NCBI GenBank assembly: GCA_014169315.1
Contig: AP022133.1
Span: 3,038,001 to 3,102,000 of the forward strand
Direction: 5' to 3'
DNA from: Enterobacter cloacae
Lineage (GTDB): Bacteria > Pseudomonadota > Gammaproteobacteria > Enterobacterales > Enterobacteriaceae
DNA length: 64,000 nt
Below are positions 9,600-19,234 of the stretch, in pieces. The position numbers and the translations under genes were made by a program. The notes beneath the pieces are model-generated. The model did no database searches, was not told where the DNA came from, and was given only the letters and a program-made list of their open reading frames with translations. Within the stretch, counting starts at the first letter, position 1, and each line of letters begins with the position of its first letter.

Positions 9600-10538
9600 T
9601 TAGTTAAAAGGTTTTAAGTCAACGCGCGCCATCATCGCGGCCAACTGGGTACGATCGGTAATACCGACATTGCTCTGGCTCACGGCCAGGGCAGCAACGG
9701 CGGTGGCAAGGCGTAAAGTATGTTCACTGGATTCGCGCATCAGCAGGCCATAGATCAGGCCACCAACCATTGAATCCCCTGCGCCAACGGTGCTGACAAC
9801 CTCTACCGATGGCGGTTTGGCGATCCATTCGCCAGAAGCGTTAACCCACAACGCACCTTCTGCACCAAGAGAAATCACCACATGAGCAATACCCTGCTCG
9901 CGCAGCGCATGTGCAGCATCAATCACGTCTTTTAATTCTGGCAGCTTACGGCCAGCCCAGATCTCCAGCTCGCGGCGATTAGGTTTAACCAGCCACGGAG
10001 CCGCTTTCAGACCGGCAACCAGCGCATCACGGCTACTGTCAAAAATAATACATGGGCACTGGCTACGCAGGCGCGTCATCCAGTCGGTGAACGCTTCCGG
10101 GCTAACACCGGACGGCAGACTGCCGCTCACGCACACCATGTCGAACTGACCCAGCCAGGTCAGGGAATCGTTAACAAAACGCTCCCAGTCAGACGGCGTC
10201 ACTTCGAAGCCAGAGAAGTTCAGATCGGTCACTTCACCGTCTTTCTCCGTCAGTTTGACGTTGATACGGGTACGGCCCTGAACGACCTGAAAACGGTTAG
10301 CAATCCCCAGCTCGCTGAACAGCTGCTGGAAACCATCCTGGTTATCTTTGCCGAGGAATCCGCCTACGGTGACATCGATACCGAGATCCTTGAGCACTTT
10401 CGCGACGTTAATCCCTTTGCCTGCAGCATGCAGGCCAGTGGTACGCACGAGGTTTACTTCGCCGCGCTCAATTTCCGGGCAAAACCCCACCAGGTCATAA
10501 GCCGGGTTCAGCGTAATAGTCGCAACACGTCTGCTCAT
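9600..10538 (-). CDS. fruK: 1-phosphofructokinase
   Basis: PfkB-family (ribokinase fold) cytosolic kinase converting fructose 1-phosphate to fructose 1,6-bisphosphate with ATP. The length of 312 residues is normal. The N-terminal glycine-rich region GKGINVAKVLKDLG (about residues 42-55) and the C-terminal PfkB signature with anion hole and catalytic base VGAGDSMVGG (about 246-255) are both present. Its ATG overlaps the fruB stop codon (TAATG), so translation is coupled; the Shine-Dalgarno GGAGGG lies inside the end of fruB. Its substrate and product are the inducing signals for Cra release, which links it to control of its own operon. Confidence 0.96.
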   Translation of the reverse strand: MSRRVATITLNPAYDLVGFCPEIERGEVNLVRTTGLHAAGKGINVAKVLKDLGIDVTVGGFLGKDNQDGFQQLFSELGIANRFQVVQGRTRINVKLTEKDGEVTDLNFSGFEVTPSDWERFVNDSLTWLGQFDMVCVSGSLPSGVSPEAFTDWMTRLRSQCPCIIFDSSRDALVAGLKAAPWLVKPNRRELEIWAGRKLPELKDVIDAAHALREQGIAHVVISLGAEGALWVNASGEWIAKPPSVEVVSTVGAGDSMVGGLIYGLLMRESSEHTLRLATAVAALAVSQSNVGITDRTQLAAMMARVDLKPFN

Positions 10539-11668
10539 TATACGCCCTCCCCCAGACCCGCCGCGATGGCGTCGCCAATCGCTTTCAGCGCCTGTTCAGC
10601 ATCTGCACCCTGCGCGGTAAAACGCAGGCGGTGTCCTTTCTTCACGCCCAGCGCGACCACTTTCATCAGACTACGCCCATTGGCCGGTTTGCCTGTGCCA
10701 TCCAGATTAGCCACGGTGATCTCACTTTCGAATTGTTTAATAGTATTAACCAGCATCGTGCCAGGACGGGCATGCAGGCCGTGTTCGTTACGCACGACAA
10801 ACTCAGCATTCAGCACGTCATCCGTCAGCGCGTCGTCGCTGGTCAGCAACGCCAGCAGCGTCGCCGCATCAGCGTTCAGCAATTTTTCAGCTTTGTTGCT
10901 CAGCAGCATGTCACTCAGACGTTTCAGCACGGAAACCGGCTGATCATCCGTCATGGCGACGGTCACGAGCATCGCTGCGCGATCGCCGTCTACGTCAAAT
11001 GCGCTGGCCGCACGGCTGACCGCGATAGCACTGAACAGGTTGCCTTCAGCACTGTCGTTCAGCCAGATACCCTGTCCCAGGTTCAGCGGTTTATCGTTAA
11101 CTACACTTGCCACAAATGCAGCGTCTGCCGCACCGGCTTCTTTCAGACGACCCGCGTTCAGCGCCTGCAGCGTCACCAGATCGGAGGCAACGACATCCAG
11201 TGTCAGCGTTTCATTATCCAGTTTCAGCGCTTCGCTCTGTTTTTCGCCCATCAGCAAGGCACGCAACTCTTCAGACGTGGTGGCCGATTTCAGCTGCTCA
11301 GCAACCGAATCATCGCTCAGTACGTGCGTCAGCTGGCGCAGCAAACCTAAGTGCTCGTCGCTGCTGGCAGCAATGCCGATGGCCACGTACGCCACCTGAC
11401 CGTCGCCCCACAGCACGCCCTGCGGGAACTGATAAACCTGAACGCCGGTTTTCAGCACCTGATCGCGGGTGTCCGTCGTACCGTGCGGGATCGCGATGCC
11501 ATTGCCGAGGAAGGTCGAGGTTTGCTGCTCGCGTGCCAGCATGCCGTTAACGTAGCCGTCAGCCACGTTGCCCGCCTGCACGAGGGCAGCAGCAACCTGG
11601 CGAATAGCCTCTTCTTTATTCCCGGCCTGTGCGCCCGGATGAATATCCTGTACAGATAACTGGAACAT
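10538..11668 (-). CDS. fruB: Fructose PTS diphosphoryl transfer protein (IIA-M-HPr)
   Basis: Soluble PTS phosphocarrier fusing a fructose-type IIA domain, a middle domain and an HPr-like (FPr) domain. It accepts phosphate from enzyme I and passes it to FruA. Active histidines are visible: His62 in AIPHGTTD (IIA) and His299 in GLHARPGT (HPr-like). The length of 376 residues matches E. coli. First gene of fruBKA, transcribed from a promoter region carrying two Cra palindromes. N-terminus [12 protein letters not shown]; its Shine-Dalgarno AGGAGAG lies just before the ATG. Confidence 0.96.
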   Translation of the reverse strand: MFQLSVQDIHPGAQAGNKEEAIRQVAAALVQAGNVADGYVNGMLAREQQTSTFLGNGIAIPHGTTDTRDQVLKTGVQVYQFPQGVLWGDGQVAYVAIGIAASSDEHLGLLRQLTHVLSDDSVAEQLKSATTSEELRALLMGEKQSEALKLDNETLTLDVVASDLVTLQALNAGRLKEAGAADAAFVASVVNDKPLNLGQGIWLNDSAEGNLFSAIAVSRAASAFDVDGDRAAMLVTVAMTDDQPVSVLKRLSDMLLSNKAEKLLNADAATLLALLTSDDALTDDVLNAEFVVRNEHGLHARPGTMLVNTIKQFESEITVANLDGTGKPANGRSLMKVVALGVKKGHRLRFTAQGADAEQALKAIGDAIAAGLGEGV

Positions 11669-11690
11669 GGTTCTCCTCTCCTGCTGAAAT

Positions 11691-11702
11691 TGAATCGTTT
11701 CA
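11691..11702. promoter_or_regulatory. Cra (FruR) operator O1
   Basis: TGAATCGTTTCA, one mismatch from the perfect Cra palindrome TGAAACGTTTCA, 23 bases upstream of the fruB start. Two Cra sites are known in front of E. coli fruB. Confidence 0.85.
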
Positions 11703-11757
11703 GCTCATATGAGAAAAAATGCGCTAACCTGTTCCATCAGTCAAAACAAGAAAGCGC

Positions 11758-11769
11758 TGAAACGTTTCA
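11758..11769. promoter_or_regulatory. Cra (FruR) operator O2
   Basis: TGAAACGTTTCA, a perfect 12-base palindrome and exact Cra consensus, 67 bases upstream of O1 (start to start). Fructose 1-phosphate relieves Cra repression in E. coli. Confidence 0.9.
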
Positions 11770-12036
11770 AAAAGTCTTGCTCTTTCTGCAAAGTGTTGCA
11801 AGGAAAGTTACATTTCTCATTTCAGAATTTAGAGATGCACCACATTTCTTTGTCATTCAGCTGATTTTTGCTGACGTCCAGCACCACCATTTCAGCTACC
11901 TTCAGCATCCATCAGCTGGAACGGGTAAGTTGAAATACTATTTTGATTTTTCGTGTCTAAATTAACCACGATCTCTGTTTATTTTCTGACTCGCGGCGTA
12001 AACTCCGCCTCTCTTTCTGAACTGCTGATAGTGAAC

Positions 12037-13218
12037 ATGCATAACACCCCCGCCGCCGCCCCACCGAAGCCTTTTGATCTGACGTCATCGGCGTTTTTGA
12101 TTGTTGCCTTCCTCACCGGGATCGCCGGTGCGTTACAGACCCCCACGCTCAGTCTGTTTCTGACCAATGAAGTCCACGCCCGTCCGGCTATGGTGGGTTT
12201 CTTCTTTACCGGAAGCGCTATCATCGGCATCCTGGTCAGCCAGTTTCTGGCTGGCCGTTCCGACAGAAAAGGCGATCGTAAAAGTCTGATCGTCTTTTGC
12301 TGCCTGCTGGGCGTGTTCGCCTGTATCCTGTTTGCCTGGAACCGAAACTACTTCATTCTGCTGTTTGTGGGGGTGTTCCTGAGCAGCTTTGGCTCAACCG
12401 CGAACCCGCAGATGTTTGCCCTTGCCCGCGAACATGCCGACCACACCGGACGTGAAGCGGTGATGTTCAGCTCCATTCTGCGCGCTCAGGTGTCGCTGGC
12501 GTGGGTGATTGGCCCGCCGCTGGCCTACGCGCTGGCGATGGGGTTTGGCTTTACGGTAATGTACCTGAGCGCAGCTGTCGCGTTTGTGGTGTGTGGCACA
12601 ATGGTGTGGTTCTTCCTGCCGTCGATGCGTAAAGAGCCGAAGGCGGCAACAGGTGCGCTGGAAGCTCCGCGTCGCCATCGCCGTGATGCGCTACTCCTCT
12701 TTATTATCTGCACGCTAATGTGGGGCACAAACAGCCTTTACATCATCAACATGCCGCTGTTTATTATTGATGAGCTGCATCTGCCGGAGAAGCTGGCGGG
12801 GATCATGATGGGCACCGCGGCAGGCCTGGAAATCCCGACCATGTTGATTGCGGGTTATTATGCGAAGCGCTTCGGGAAGCGTTTTTTGATGCGTATCGCC
12901 GCCGTTGCCGGGCTGCTTTTCTATGTCGGTATGCTGACGGTACACACGCCGGGGTTGCTGCTGGCTTTACAACTGCTGAACGCCATTTATATCGGCATAC
13001 TGGCCGGGATTGGTATGCTCTACTTCCAGGATCTGATGCCGGGTCAGGCAGGTTCAGCTACCACCCTTTATACTAATACCACCCGCGTGGGCTGGATCAT
13101 TGCAGGTTCAATGGCCGGGGTGGTTGCGGAGATCTGGAACTATCACACGGTGTTCTGGATTGCTCTGGTAATGTGTACCCTGACGATAGGCTGTCTGGCA
13201 CGGATCAAAGACGTTTAA
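12037..13218 (+). CDS. setB: Sugar efflux transporter SetB (MFS)
   Basis: Twelve-helix major facilitator that exports sugars such as lactose and glucose in E. coli. With the start at 12037 ([13 protein letters not shown]) it is 393 residues, the E. coli length and N-terminus. The conserved family segment is [18 protein letters not shown] in helix 1. The cytoplasmic loop 2-3 motif [13 protein letters not shown] (MFS motif A) follows helix 2. An earlier in-frame start at 11953 would add 28 residues without support. The last four bases overlap the convergent yeiW gene. Confidence 0.92.
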   Translation: MHNTPAAAPPKPFDLTSSAFLIVAFLTGIAGALQTPTLSLFLTNEVHARPAMVGFFFTGSAIIGILVSQFLAGRSDRKGDRKSLIVFCCLLGVFACILFAWNRNYFILLFVGVFLSSFGSTANPQMFALAREHADHTGREAVMFSSILRAQVSLAWVIGPPLAYALAMGFGFTVMYLSAAVAFVVCGTMVWFFLPSMRKEPKAATGALEAPRRHRRDALLLFIICTLMWGTNSLYIINMPLFIIDELHLPEKLAGIMMGTAAGLEIPTMLIAGYYAKRFGKRFLMRIAAVAGLLFYVGMLTVHTPGLLLALQLLNAIYIGILAGIGMLYFQDLMPGQAGSATTLYTNTTRVGWIIAGSMAGVVAEIWNYHTVFWIALVMCTLTIGCLARIKDV

Positions 13219-13469
13219 GGCGCGGTGAGCGTTTCCAGCTCAAGAAGATACGTCATTGCCTGTGCTCGCGTGCTGCCGCACATTTCACCCGTAGGCTGAA
13301 GCCCGGAACACACCTTCGGGCGCAGGGGCGAGCCAAAAATCATACACAGGTTGGTTTCAGAGAGCTGAACACAGCGGGTGTTGGCAGGCTTGCCTTCCGG
13401 CATTCCTGGAATGGGGCTGGAAATAGACGGTGCAGTACAGCACGCGCCACAATCTGGACGACAATCCAT
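13215..13469 (-). CDS. yeiW: Small cysteine-rich protein YeiW (UPF0153)
   Basis: 84-residue protein starting [16 protein letters not shown], with a CX3CX2CC N-terminal cluster plus later cysteines (TRCVQL, NLCMIFG, KVCSG, MCGST). These are typical of UPF0153/YkgJ-like proteins believed to bind zinc or an iron-sulfur centre. Function is unknown. I chose the internal ATG at 13469 because the upstream 26 codons are basic, non-conserved and lie in the next intergenic region. It is convergent with setB and overlaps it by four bases. Confidence 0.8.
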   Translation of the reverse strand: MDCRPDCGACCTAPSISSPIPGMPEGKPANTRCVQLSETNLCMIFGSPLRPKVCSGLQPTGEMCGSTRAQAMTYLLELETLTAP

Positions 13470-13632
13470 AAATGCTCTCTTCGGTGACAAATACCCGCGT
13501 AATCGGGCATCGCGCGCACAGTAACACCTTTTGCGTATTGATAGCAAAAGCCACGAATTCCACTTGCCTGAAAGGCCGCGCGCGAGTAATTTGGCGCGAT
13601 ATTTTTGACCTCCCGTAAACAGGATTACTGCA

Positions 13633-14205
13633 ATGCCAAGAGCGAACGAAATTAAGAAAGGTATGGTACTGAATTACAACGGCAAACTGCTGATTGTGAA
13701 AGATATCGATATTCAGGCCCCTAGCGCCCGTGGTGCAGCAACGCTGTACAAAATGCGTTTCTCCGACGTTCGTACCGGCCTGAAGGTTGAAGAGCGCTTT
13801 AAGGGCGACGATATCGTGGATACCGTAACCCTGACCCGTCGCTATGTCGACTTCTCTTACATCGACGGCAACGAATACGTGTTCATGGATAAAGAAGATT
13901 ACACCCCGTATATCTTCACTAAAGATCAGATTGAAGAAGAGCTGCTGTTCATTCCTGAAGGCGGTATGCCTGACATGCAGGTTCTGACCTGGGATGGCGT
14001 TCTGCTGGCGCTGGAACTGCCGCAGACTGTTGATCTGGAAATCGTTGAAACAGCACCTGGCATCAAAGGCGCATCTGCAAGTGCCCGCAACAAGCCAGCA
14101 ACGCTGACCACCGGTCTGGTTGTACAGGTTCCTGAATACCTGTCCGCGGGTGAGAAAATCCGCATCCATATTGAAGAAAAACGCTATATGGGTCGTGCTG
14201 ACTAA
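13633..14205 (+). CDS. yeiP: EF-P-like translation factor YeiP/EfpL
   Basis: Paralogue of elongation factor P, 190 residues, three beta-barrel domains (KOW-like N-domain to about 65, then two OB domains). It binds stalled ribosomes between P and E sites and relieves arrest at proline and related motifs. The beta3-beta4 loop is the extended EfpL type, [12 protein letters not shown] (residues 29-40), with Arg33 at the tip replacing the modified lysine of EF-P, so it should need no EpmA/EpmB modification. Start at ATG 13633 after a CAGGAT element. A terminator follows directly, convergent with uxuA. Confidence 0.94.
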   Translation: MPRANEIKKGMVLNYNGKLLIVKDIDIQAPSARGAATLYKMRFSDVRTGLKVEERFKGDDIVDTVTLTRRYVDFSYIDGNEYVFMDKEDYTPYIFTKDQIEEELLFIPEGGMPDMQVLTWDGVLLALELPQTVDLEIVETAPGIKGASASARNKPATLTTGLVVQVPEYLSAGEKIRIHIEEKRYMGRAD

Positions 14206-14208
14206 AAC

Positions 14209-14237
14209 GAAAAACCCGGCTTTCGCCGGGTTTTTCT
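14209..14237. terminator. Bidirectional terminator between efpL and uxuA
   Basis: AAAACCCGGC...GCCGGGTTTTT hairpin with A and T runs on both sides, located just after the efpL stop and abutting the uxuA stop. Confidence 0.85.
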
Positions 14238-14238
14238 T

Positions 14239-15429
14239 TTACAGCAGTTCAGGATACTTCGTCATCTTCAGCGCCAGTTCAACACCGCGCACTTCCGCCA
14301 TCCCTTTCAGACGGCCAATCGCCGAATAGCCCGGGTTGGTTTTCTTACGCAGATCGTCCAGCATCTGGTGCCCGTGATCCGGACGGAACGGGATAGGACG
14401 TAAATCCCCCTCACGCTTGCGACGTGCCTCTTCCGCCAGAATAGCATCCACTACCGCGACCATATTCACGTCACCGTTCAGGTGCGCTGCTTCGTGGAAG
14501 GTTTTTGGGTTGTCTTCACGACAGGTTGCCCGCAAATGCGTAAAGTGGATGCGATCGCCAAAGGTTTCAATCATCCGCACCAGGTCGTTATCCGCACGCA
14601 CACCGTAAGAACCGGTACACATAGTAAAGCCGTTATAGATGCTATCCACCGTCTCTTTCAGCCACTGCATATCTTCAATGGTGGACACGATACGCGGCAG
14701 GCCGAGGATTGGACGCGGAGGATCGTCCGGATGTACGGCCAGGCGAACGCCCGCCTCTTCTGCCACCGGCACGATGGCGCGCAGGAAGTGCGCCATGTTT
14801 TCGCGCAGTTGGTTTTTATCAATCTCACCGTATTCCGCCAGACGCGCGCGGAACTGATCCAGCGTGTAGCCCTCTTCGGCACCCGGCAGGCCGGCAATAA
14901 TATTGCGGGTCAGCTTTTCGATATCGGCTTCACTGGCCGCGTTAAACCACGCAAGCGCCTGCTGTTGTTCTTCTGCGGTGTAATCGGCTTCAGCACCCGG
15001 GCGCTTCAGAATGTGCAGCTCAAATGCGGCAAAGGCAATTTGATCAAAACGCAGCGCTTTTGAACCGTCTGCCATCTGATATTCAAGGTCAGTACGCGTC
15101 CAGTCCAGGATTGGCATGAAGTTATAGCAAACCGTATCAATGCCACAGGCCGCCAGGTTACGAATGCTCTGCTGATAGTTTGCAATCCAGGTTTTATACT
15201 CGCCTGAATGGGTTTTGATGTCTTCGTGAACCGGAATACTTTCCACAACAGACCAGGTTAAACCTTTTTCCGCCAGCACTGCCTGACGCTTTTGAATTTC
15301 GTCTACCGGCCACACCTGACCGTTAGGAATATGATGCAGCGCCGTGACGACACCCGTTGCGCCAGCCTGACGCACGTCATCAAGAGAAACTGGATCGTTC
15401 GGCCCGTACCAACGCCAGGTTTGTTCCAT
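14239..15429 (-). CDS. uxuA: Mannonate dehydratase
   Basis: Dehydrates D-mannonate to 2-keto-3-deoxygluconate in hexuronate (glucuronate) catabolism; cytosolic, metal dependent. 396 residues starting [16 protein letters not shown], matching UxuA length and N-terminus. A strong ribosome-binding site (AAGAGGTGG) lies upstream of this ATG; a longer reading frame to 15489 adds 20 poorly conserved residues across a putative operator. Recognisable conserved segments include [34 protein letters not shown] (about residues 235-251) and [12 protein letters not shown] near the C-terminus. It is divergent from yeiQ, an oxidoreductase family that includes fructuronate reductase, suggesting paired function. 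In K-12, uxuA is elsewhere (uxuAB near 98 min). Confidence 0.93.
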   Translation of the reverse strand: MEQTWRWYGPNDPVSLDDVRQAGATGVVTALHHIPNGQVWPVDEIQKRQAVLAEKGLTWSVVESIPVHEDIKTHSGEYKTWIANYQQSIRNLAACGIDTVCYNFMPILDWTRTDLEYQMADGSKALRFDQIAFAAFELHILKRPGAEADYTAEEQQQALAWFNAASEADIEKLTRNIIAGLPGAEEGYTLDQFRARLAEYGEIDKNQLRENMAHFLRAIVPVAEEAGVRLAVHPDDPPRPILGLPRIVSTIEDMQWLKETVDSIYNGFTMCTGSYGVRADNDLVRMIETFGDRIHFTHLRATCREDNPKTFHEAAHLNGDVNMVAVVDAILAEEARRKREGDLRPIPFRPDHGHQMLDDLRKKTNPGYSAIGRLKGMAEVRGVELALKMTKYPELL

Positions 15430-15445
15430 TTGCCCACCTCTTAAG

Positions 15446-15458
15446 TTGTTATACCAAT
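15446..15458. promoter_or_regulatory. Putative UxuR/ExuR-type operator
   Basis: TTGTTATACCAAT is close to the palindromic core ATTGGTATACCAAT reported for UxuR/ExuR, and lies 17 bases upstream of the uxuA start. A half site TTACCAATTT sits at about 15561-15570, nearer yeiQ. No uxuR gene lies in the window. Assignment is inference from consensus similarity. Confidence 0.4.
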
Positions 15459-15633
15459 ACTCACTATCACGATGACGACTACCATACATGTTTAACCAGA
15501 AGGGTCAATACACCGCCACACGTTGATTGATCAAACTCACAGAACGGGGATATTTACGGCTTACCAATTTAATTTGTTGTCATATAACTTTACACTGCCA
15601 TTGTTAATTAATGGTTAATCAGGTGTGTATTTC

Positions 15634-17100
15634 ATGAAGACTATTGCCTCCACCGTGCTTCCTGCCCACGTCCAGCAACCTCACTACGATCGCCAGCTTT
15701 TACGCTCACGTATCGTTCACTTTGGGTTTGGTGCATTTCACCGCGCGCATCAGGCGTTGTTAACAAACCGGGTGCTAAATGCAAAAGGAGGCGACTGGGG
15801 GATCTGTGAGATTAGCCTCTTCAGCGGGGATGTGCTGATGAGCCAGCTACGTGCGCAGGATCATCTGTTCACCGTGCTGGAGAAAGGAGCGGAGGGAAAT
15901 CAGCCGATTATTGTCGGTGCCGTGCATGAATGTCTGAACGCAAAGCTGGACTCGCTGGCCGCCATTATTGAGAAATTTTGCGAACCACAGGTGGCCATCG
16001 TTTCGCTCACCATCACCGAAAAAGGCTATTGCATCGACCCCGCAACCGGAAAGCTGGATATGCAAAACGCCCGGATTCTTCACGATCTGGAAAATCCGGC
16101 TGAACCGCATTCCGCGCCGGGGATCCTGGTCGAAGCGCTCCATCGTCGCCGCGAGCGCGGCCTGGCACCGTTCACCGTTCTGTCCTGCGACAATATCCCT
16201 GACAACGGCCACGTGGTGAAAAACGCCGTACTCGGCATGGCCCAGAAACGCTCCTCAGAGCTGGCCGGGTGGATTGACACACACGTGAGCTTCCCGGGGA
16301 CAATGGTCGACAGAATTGTTCCCGCCGCCACCGATGAAACGCTTGCGGAAATTACCCGGGAACTCGGCGTTGAAGATCCGTGCGCCATCAGCTGCGAGCC
16401 GTTTATTCAGTGGGTAGTCGAAGATAACTTTGTCGCCGGACGCCCGGAATGGGATGTGGCAGGCGTCCAGCTGGTGCAGGACGTTTTACCGTGGGAACAG
16501 ATGAAACTGCGGATGCTCAACGGCAGTCACTCTTTCCTGGCGTATCTGGGTTATCTCGCCGGATATCCGCATATTAATGAATGTATGCAGGACGCCAGCT
16601 TCCGCGAAGCCGCACGCCAGCTCATGCTCAATGAACAAGCCCCCACACTACGTATCACAGGCGTCGACCTCACCGCGTATGCCGACAGCCTGCTCGACCG
16701 TTTTGCCAATCCGGCGCTCCGGCACCGTACGTGGCAAATTGCGATGGACGGTAGCCAGAAGCTACCTCAGCGCATGCTGGACGGAATTCGGGTGCATCTT
16801 GAGCGTAAAAGCGCGTGGCCGCTGCTGGCGCTGGGCGTTGCAGGGTGGATACGCTACGTCAGCGGCGTTGACGAACGTGGAAACCCGATTGATGTGCGCG
16901 ATCCGCTCGGCGATAAAATCCGCGCGATTGTCGAGAACACCAGCGACACGGATCGCGTCAACGCCCTGCTGGGGCTGAATGAAGTCTTTGGTCAGGATCT
17001 CCCGCTGGACAACGTCTTTGTGGATGCTGTCAACCAGGCATACCAGCGTATTGCCCGGCATGGCGCACGCCAGGCCGTTATCGAAACGTTAAATATTTAA
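15634..17100 (+). CDS. yeiQ: Mannitol dehydrogenase-family oxidoreductase YeiQ (fructuronate reductase-like)
   Basis: NAD(P)-dependent long-chain polyol/uronate oxidoreductase, 488 residues. The N-terminal Rossmann region contains HFGFGAFHRAHQALL (about residues 30-44), and the C-terminal mannitol-dehydrogenase domain contains MKLRMLNGSHSFLAYLGYLAG, with the catalytic lysine in EDNFVAGRP or the KLRMLNGSH segment as in the family. The start at 15634 (MKTIASTVLP) has AGGTG eight bases upstream; a GTG three codons earlier is possible. Its divergent partner is mannonate dehydratase, so fructuronate-to-mannonate reduction is the likely reaction. YeiQ itself lacks a firm biochemical assignment, so UxuB-like is an inference. 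Confidence 0.85.
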   Translation: MKTIASTVLPAHVQQPHYDRQLLRSRIVHFGFGAFHRAHQALLTNRVLNAKGGDWGICEISLFSGDVLMSQLRAQDHLFTVLEKGAEGNQPIIVGAVHECLNAKLDSLAAIIEKFCEPQVAIVSLTITEKGYCIDPATGKLDMQNARILHDLENPAEPHSAPGILVEALHRRRERGLAPFTVLSCDNIPDNGHVVKNAVLGMAQKRSSELAGWIDTHVSFPGTMVDRIVPAATDETLAEITRELGVEDPCAISCEPFIQWVVEDNFVAGRPEWDVAGVQLVQDVLPWEQMKLRMLNGSHSFLAYLGYLAGYPHINECMQDASFREAARQLMLNEQAPTLRITGVDLTAYADSLLDRFANPALRHRTWQIAMDGSQKLPQRMLDGIRVHLERKSAWPLLALGVAGWIRYVSGVDERGNPIDVRDPLGDKIRAIVENTSDTDRVNALLGLNEVFGQDLPLDNVFVDAVNQAYQRIARHGARQAVIETLNI

Positions 17101-17223
17101 CATTTATTGCGATTAACGCGAACGGAAATCACCTCCGTTCGCCCTTCCTCTTCTCATTACGCTCTTTTTTCGCCAGGATGATGGGTAATTGTTATAGCAT
17201 CACAACGACCTTCTGGAGCGCAT

Positions 17224-18210
17224 GTGACCAAAACCAACCTCATCACCGGTTTTCTCGGCAGCGGTAAAACCACCTCAATCCTGCATCTGCTGGCCCATAA
17301 AGATCCCGCGGAAAAATGGGCCGTCCTGGTCAATGAATTTGGCGAAGTCGGTATCGACGGTGCGTTACTGTCAGACAGCGGCGCATTGATTAAAGAGATC
17401 CCAGGCGGGTGTATGTGCTGTGTAAATGGCCTGCCGATGCAGGTTGGACTGAACACGCTGCTGCGTCAGGGCAAACCAGACCGTTTGTTGATTGAACCCA
17501 CCGGGCTGGGTCACCCAAAGCAAATCCTCGATTTACTGACCGCACCGGTTTACGAGCCGTGGATCGATCTGCGTGCCACGCTGTGCCTTCTCGATCCACG
17601 TCAGCTTCTGGATGAGAAAACCGTGGCAAATGAAAACTTCCGCGATCAACTGGCCTCGGCAGATATTATCGTCGCCAATAAAGACGATCGCGCGACAGCA
17701 GAAAGCCAGGCAGCACTGGATGTCTGGTGGCAACATGCGGGTGGCAATCGTAAACGCGTTCAGACCACTCAGGGCAAGATTGACAACGCCCTGCTTGACC
17801 TTCCCCGGCTGAACCAGGCAGAACTCCCTGCAAGCCCGGAACATGTCCATAGCCATCCACTGAAGCAAGGTCTGGCGGCGTTGAGCCTGCCGGAACACCA
17901 GCGCTGGCGTCGTAATCTGAACAGTGGTCAGGGGTATCAGGCCTGCGGATGGATCTTTGATGCCGATACCGTTTTTGACACTATCGGTATCCTGGAATGG
18001 GCCAGACTTGCCCCGGTCGATCGCGTTAAAGGGGTCATGCGAACCCAGGACGGACTGGTGCGCATCAACCGTCAGGGCGCTGATTTCTTTATCGAAACGC
18101 AAAATGTTTCGCCACCAGATAGCCGGATAGAGTTAATTAGTGCGGTTAACGCCGACTGGAACGCCCTGCAGTCCAGCCTGTTGAAGCTTCGTTTAAGTTC
18201 AGATGGCTAA
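17224..18210 (+). CDS. yeiR: Zinc-binding COG0523 GTPase YeiR
   Basis: Metallochaperone-type G3E GTPase, 328 residues. Walker A GFLGSGKTT (about residues 9-17), the metal-binding GGCMCC motif (CXCC, about 61-66), the switch region EPTGLGHP and the guanine motif NKDD are all visible, followed by a C-terminal CobW domain. E. coli YeiR binds zinc and has GTPase activity, with a role in zinc homeostasis. The start codon is GTG at 17224; the ATG two bases upstream is out of frame. Followed by lpxT 33 bases downstream, so the two may share a transcript. Confidence 0.9.
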   Translation: MTKTNLITGFLGSGKTTSILHLLAHKDPAEKWAVLVNEFGEVGIDGALLSDSGALIKEIPGGCMCCVNGLPMQVGLNTLLRQGKPDRLLIEPTGLGHPKQILDLLTAPVYEPWIDLRATLCLLDPRQLLDEKTVANENFRDQLASADIIVANKDDRATAESQAALDVWWQHAGGNRKRVQTTQGKIDNALLDLPRLNQAELPASPEHVHSHPLKQGLAALSLPEHQRWRRNLNSGQGYQACGWIFDADTVFDTIGILEWARLAPVDRVKGVMRTQDGLVRINRQGADFFIETQNVSPPDSRIELISAVNADWNALQSSLLKLRLSSDG

Positions 18211-18243
18211 CGTTGCCCCTGATTTAACTGTTCGCTGAATGCT

Positions 18244-18957
18244 ATGACGACTCGATTTTCTCTGATTTTGCTGCTTAATGTCGCCGGTCTGGCGCTCTTT
18301 TTCTCCTGGTACCTCCCGGTGAATCATGGTTTCTGGTTTCCCCTGGATTCCGCTATTTTTCATTTCTTCAACCAGGCACTGGCAAAGAGCCCGGCGTTTC
18401 TGTGGCTGGTAGCCGTGACGAATAACCGCGCCTTTGACGGCTGTTCGCTTCTGGCAATGGGCTGCCTGATGCTCTCGTTCTGGTTAAAAGAAGACAAATC
18501 AGGCCGCCGCCATATTCTGATTATTGGTCTGGTGATGCTGCTGTTTGCCGTTGTGATTAACCAGCTGGCGACGGCGATTATTCCGGTTAAGCGCTCCAGC
18601 CCAACGCTCTTTTTTACTGATATTTATCGCGTCAGTGAATTGCTGCATATTCCGACGAAAGATGCTTCCCGGAACAGTTTCCCTGGCGATCACGGAATGA
18701 TGCTGCTTATTTTTTCCACAATAATGCTGCGCTATTTCGGCAAAAAAGCCTTTGCAATATCCCTGATTATTTTTGTGGTTTTTGCCTTCCCACGCGTAAT
18801 GATTGGCGCACACTGGTTCACCGATATTGCCGTCGGCTCGCTCTCTGTTGCGTTGATTGCCCTGCCGTGGTGCCTGATGACACCACTCAGCGACAGGATA
18901 ATAGCGCTGTTCGGGCACCATCTTCCCGGCAAAATGCAACAAATTAAAAACAAATAA
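18244..18957 (+). CDS. lpxT: Kdo2-lipid A phosphotransferase LpxT
   Basis: Inner-membrane PAP2-superfamily enzyme that moves a phosphate from undecaprenyl diphosphate to the 1-phosphate of lipid A in the periplasm. This recycles the carrier lipid and adds negative charge to LPS. The three PAP2 motifs are seen: KRSSPTLFF (about residues 114-122), SFPGDHGMM (about 144-152) and RVMIGAHWFTD (about 189-199), between about six hydrophobic segments. 237 residues is normal. It follows yeiR closely; a strong hairpin terminator lies downstream. In E. coli it is antagonised by PmrR, which is not in this window. Confidence 0.92.
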   Translation: MTTRFSLILLLNVAGLALFFSWYLPVNHGFWFPLDSAIFHFFNQALAKSPAFLWLVAVTNNRAFDGCSLLAMGCLMLSFWLKEDKSGRRHILIIGLVMLLFAVVINQLATAIIPVKRSSPTLFFTDIYRVSELLHIPTKDASRNSFPGDHGMMLLIFSTIMLRYFGKKAFAISLIIFVVFAFPRVMIGAHWFTDIAVGSLSVALIALPWCLMTPLSDRIIALFGHHLPGKMQQIKNK

Positions 18958-18978
18958 CCAACCTGAATTAACGTCATC

Positions 18979-19016
18979 CATCAGGGATCATTGTCGATCC
19001 CTGATGAATTTTTCTC
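18979..19016 (+). terminator. Terminator of lpxT
   Basis: Perfect 11-base stem CATCAGGGATC/GATCCCTGATG with a six-base loop, followed by AATTTTTC. Confidence 0.85.
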
Positions 19017-19221
19017 CACTCATTGCCTTTATCGTCATCATTTTGTCATATTATTCATGATACAAATGAATGCGTTGCATGATTTTTAACCTAAATCGAT
19101 GGTATTTTGAGCAATCCCGTTTATTCACTTCCTGTATCACAATTTCTTATAAAAAAACGGACATTTTTGCTCGCAATGCCCCCAGCAATCGGTTAATCTC
19201 GAACTCGTTTTGCCCCATAGA

Positions 19222-19234
19222 GATAATTATTATC
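19222..19234. promoter_or_regulatory. Fur-like box upstream of mepS
   Basis: GATAATTATTATC, identical over 13 bases to the core of the cirA Fur box, located about 140 bases upstream of mepS. MepS is not a known Fur target, so this is tentative. Confidence 0.4.

Larger units (their letters stand above)
11669..12036. promoter_or_regulatory. fruB-setB divergent intergenic region
   Basis: A 368-base A/T-rich region holding the fru operon promoter and Cra operators close to fruB. The setB-proximal half shows no convincing gene; an in-frame extension of setB to 11953 lacks a ribosome-binding site and is not conserved in the family N-terminus. Confidence 0.6.

Noticed and set aside
13357..14169. 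270-codon frame on the minus strand covering yeiP
   Set aside because: Antisense to efpL, whose product is clear; also runs across yeiW in another frame.
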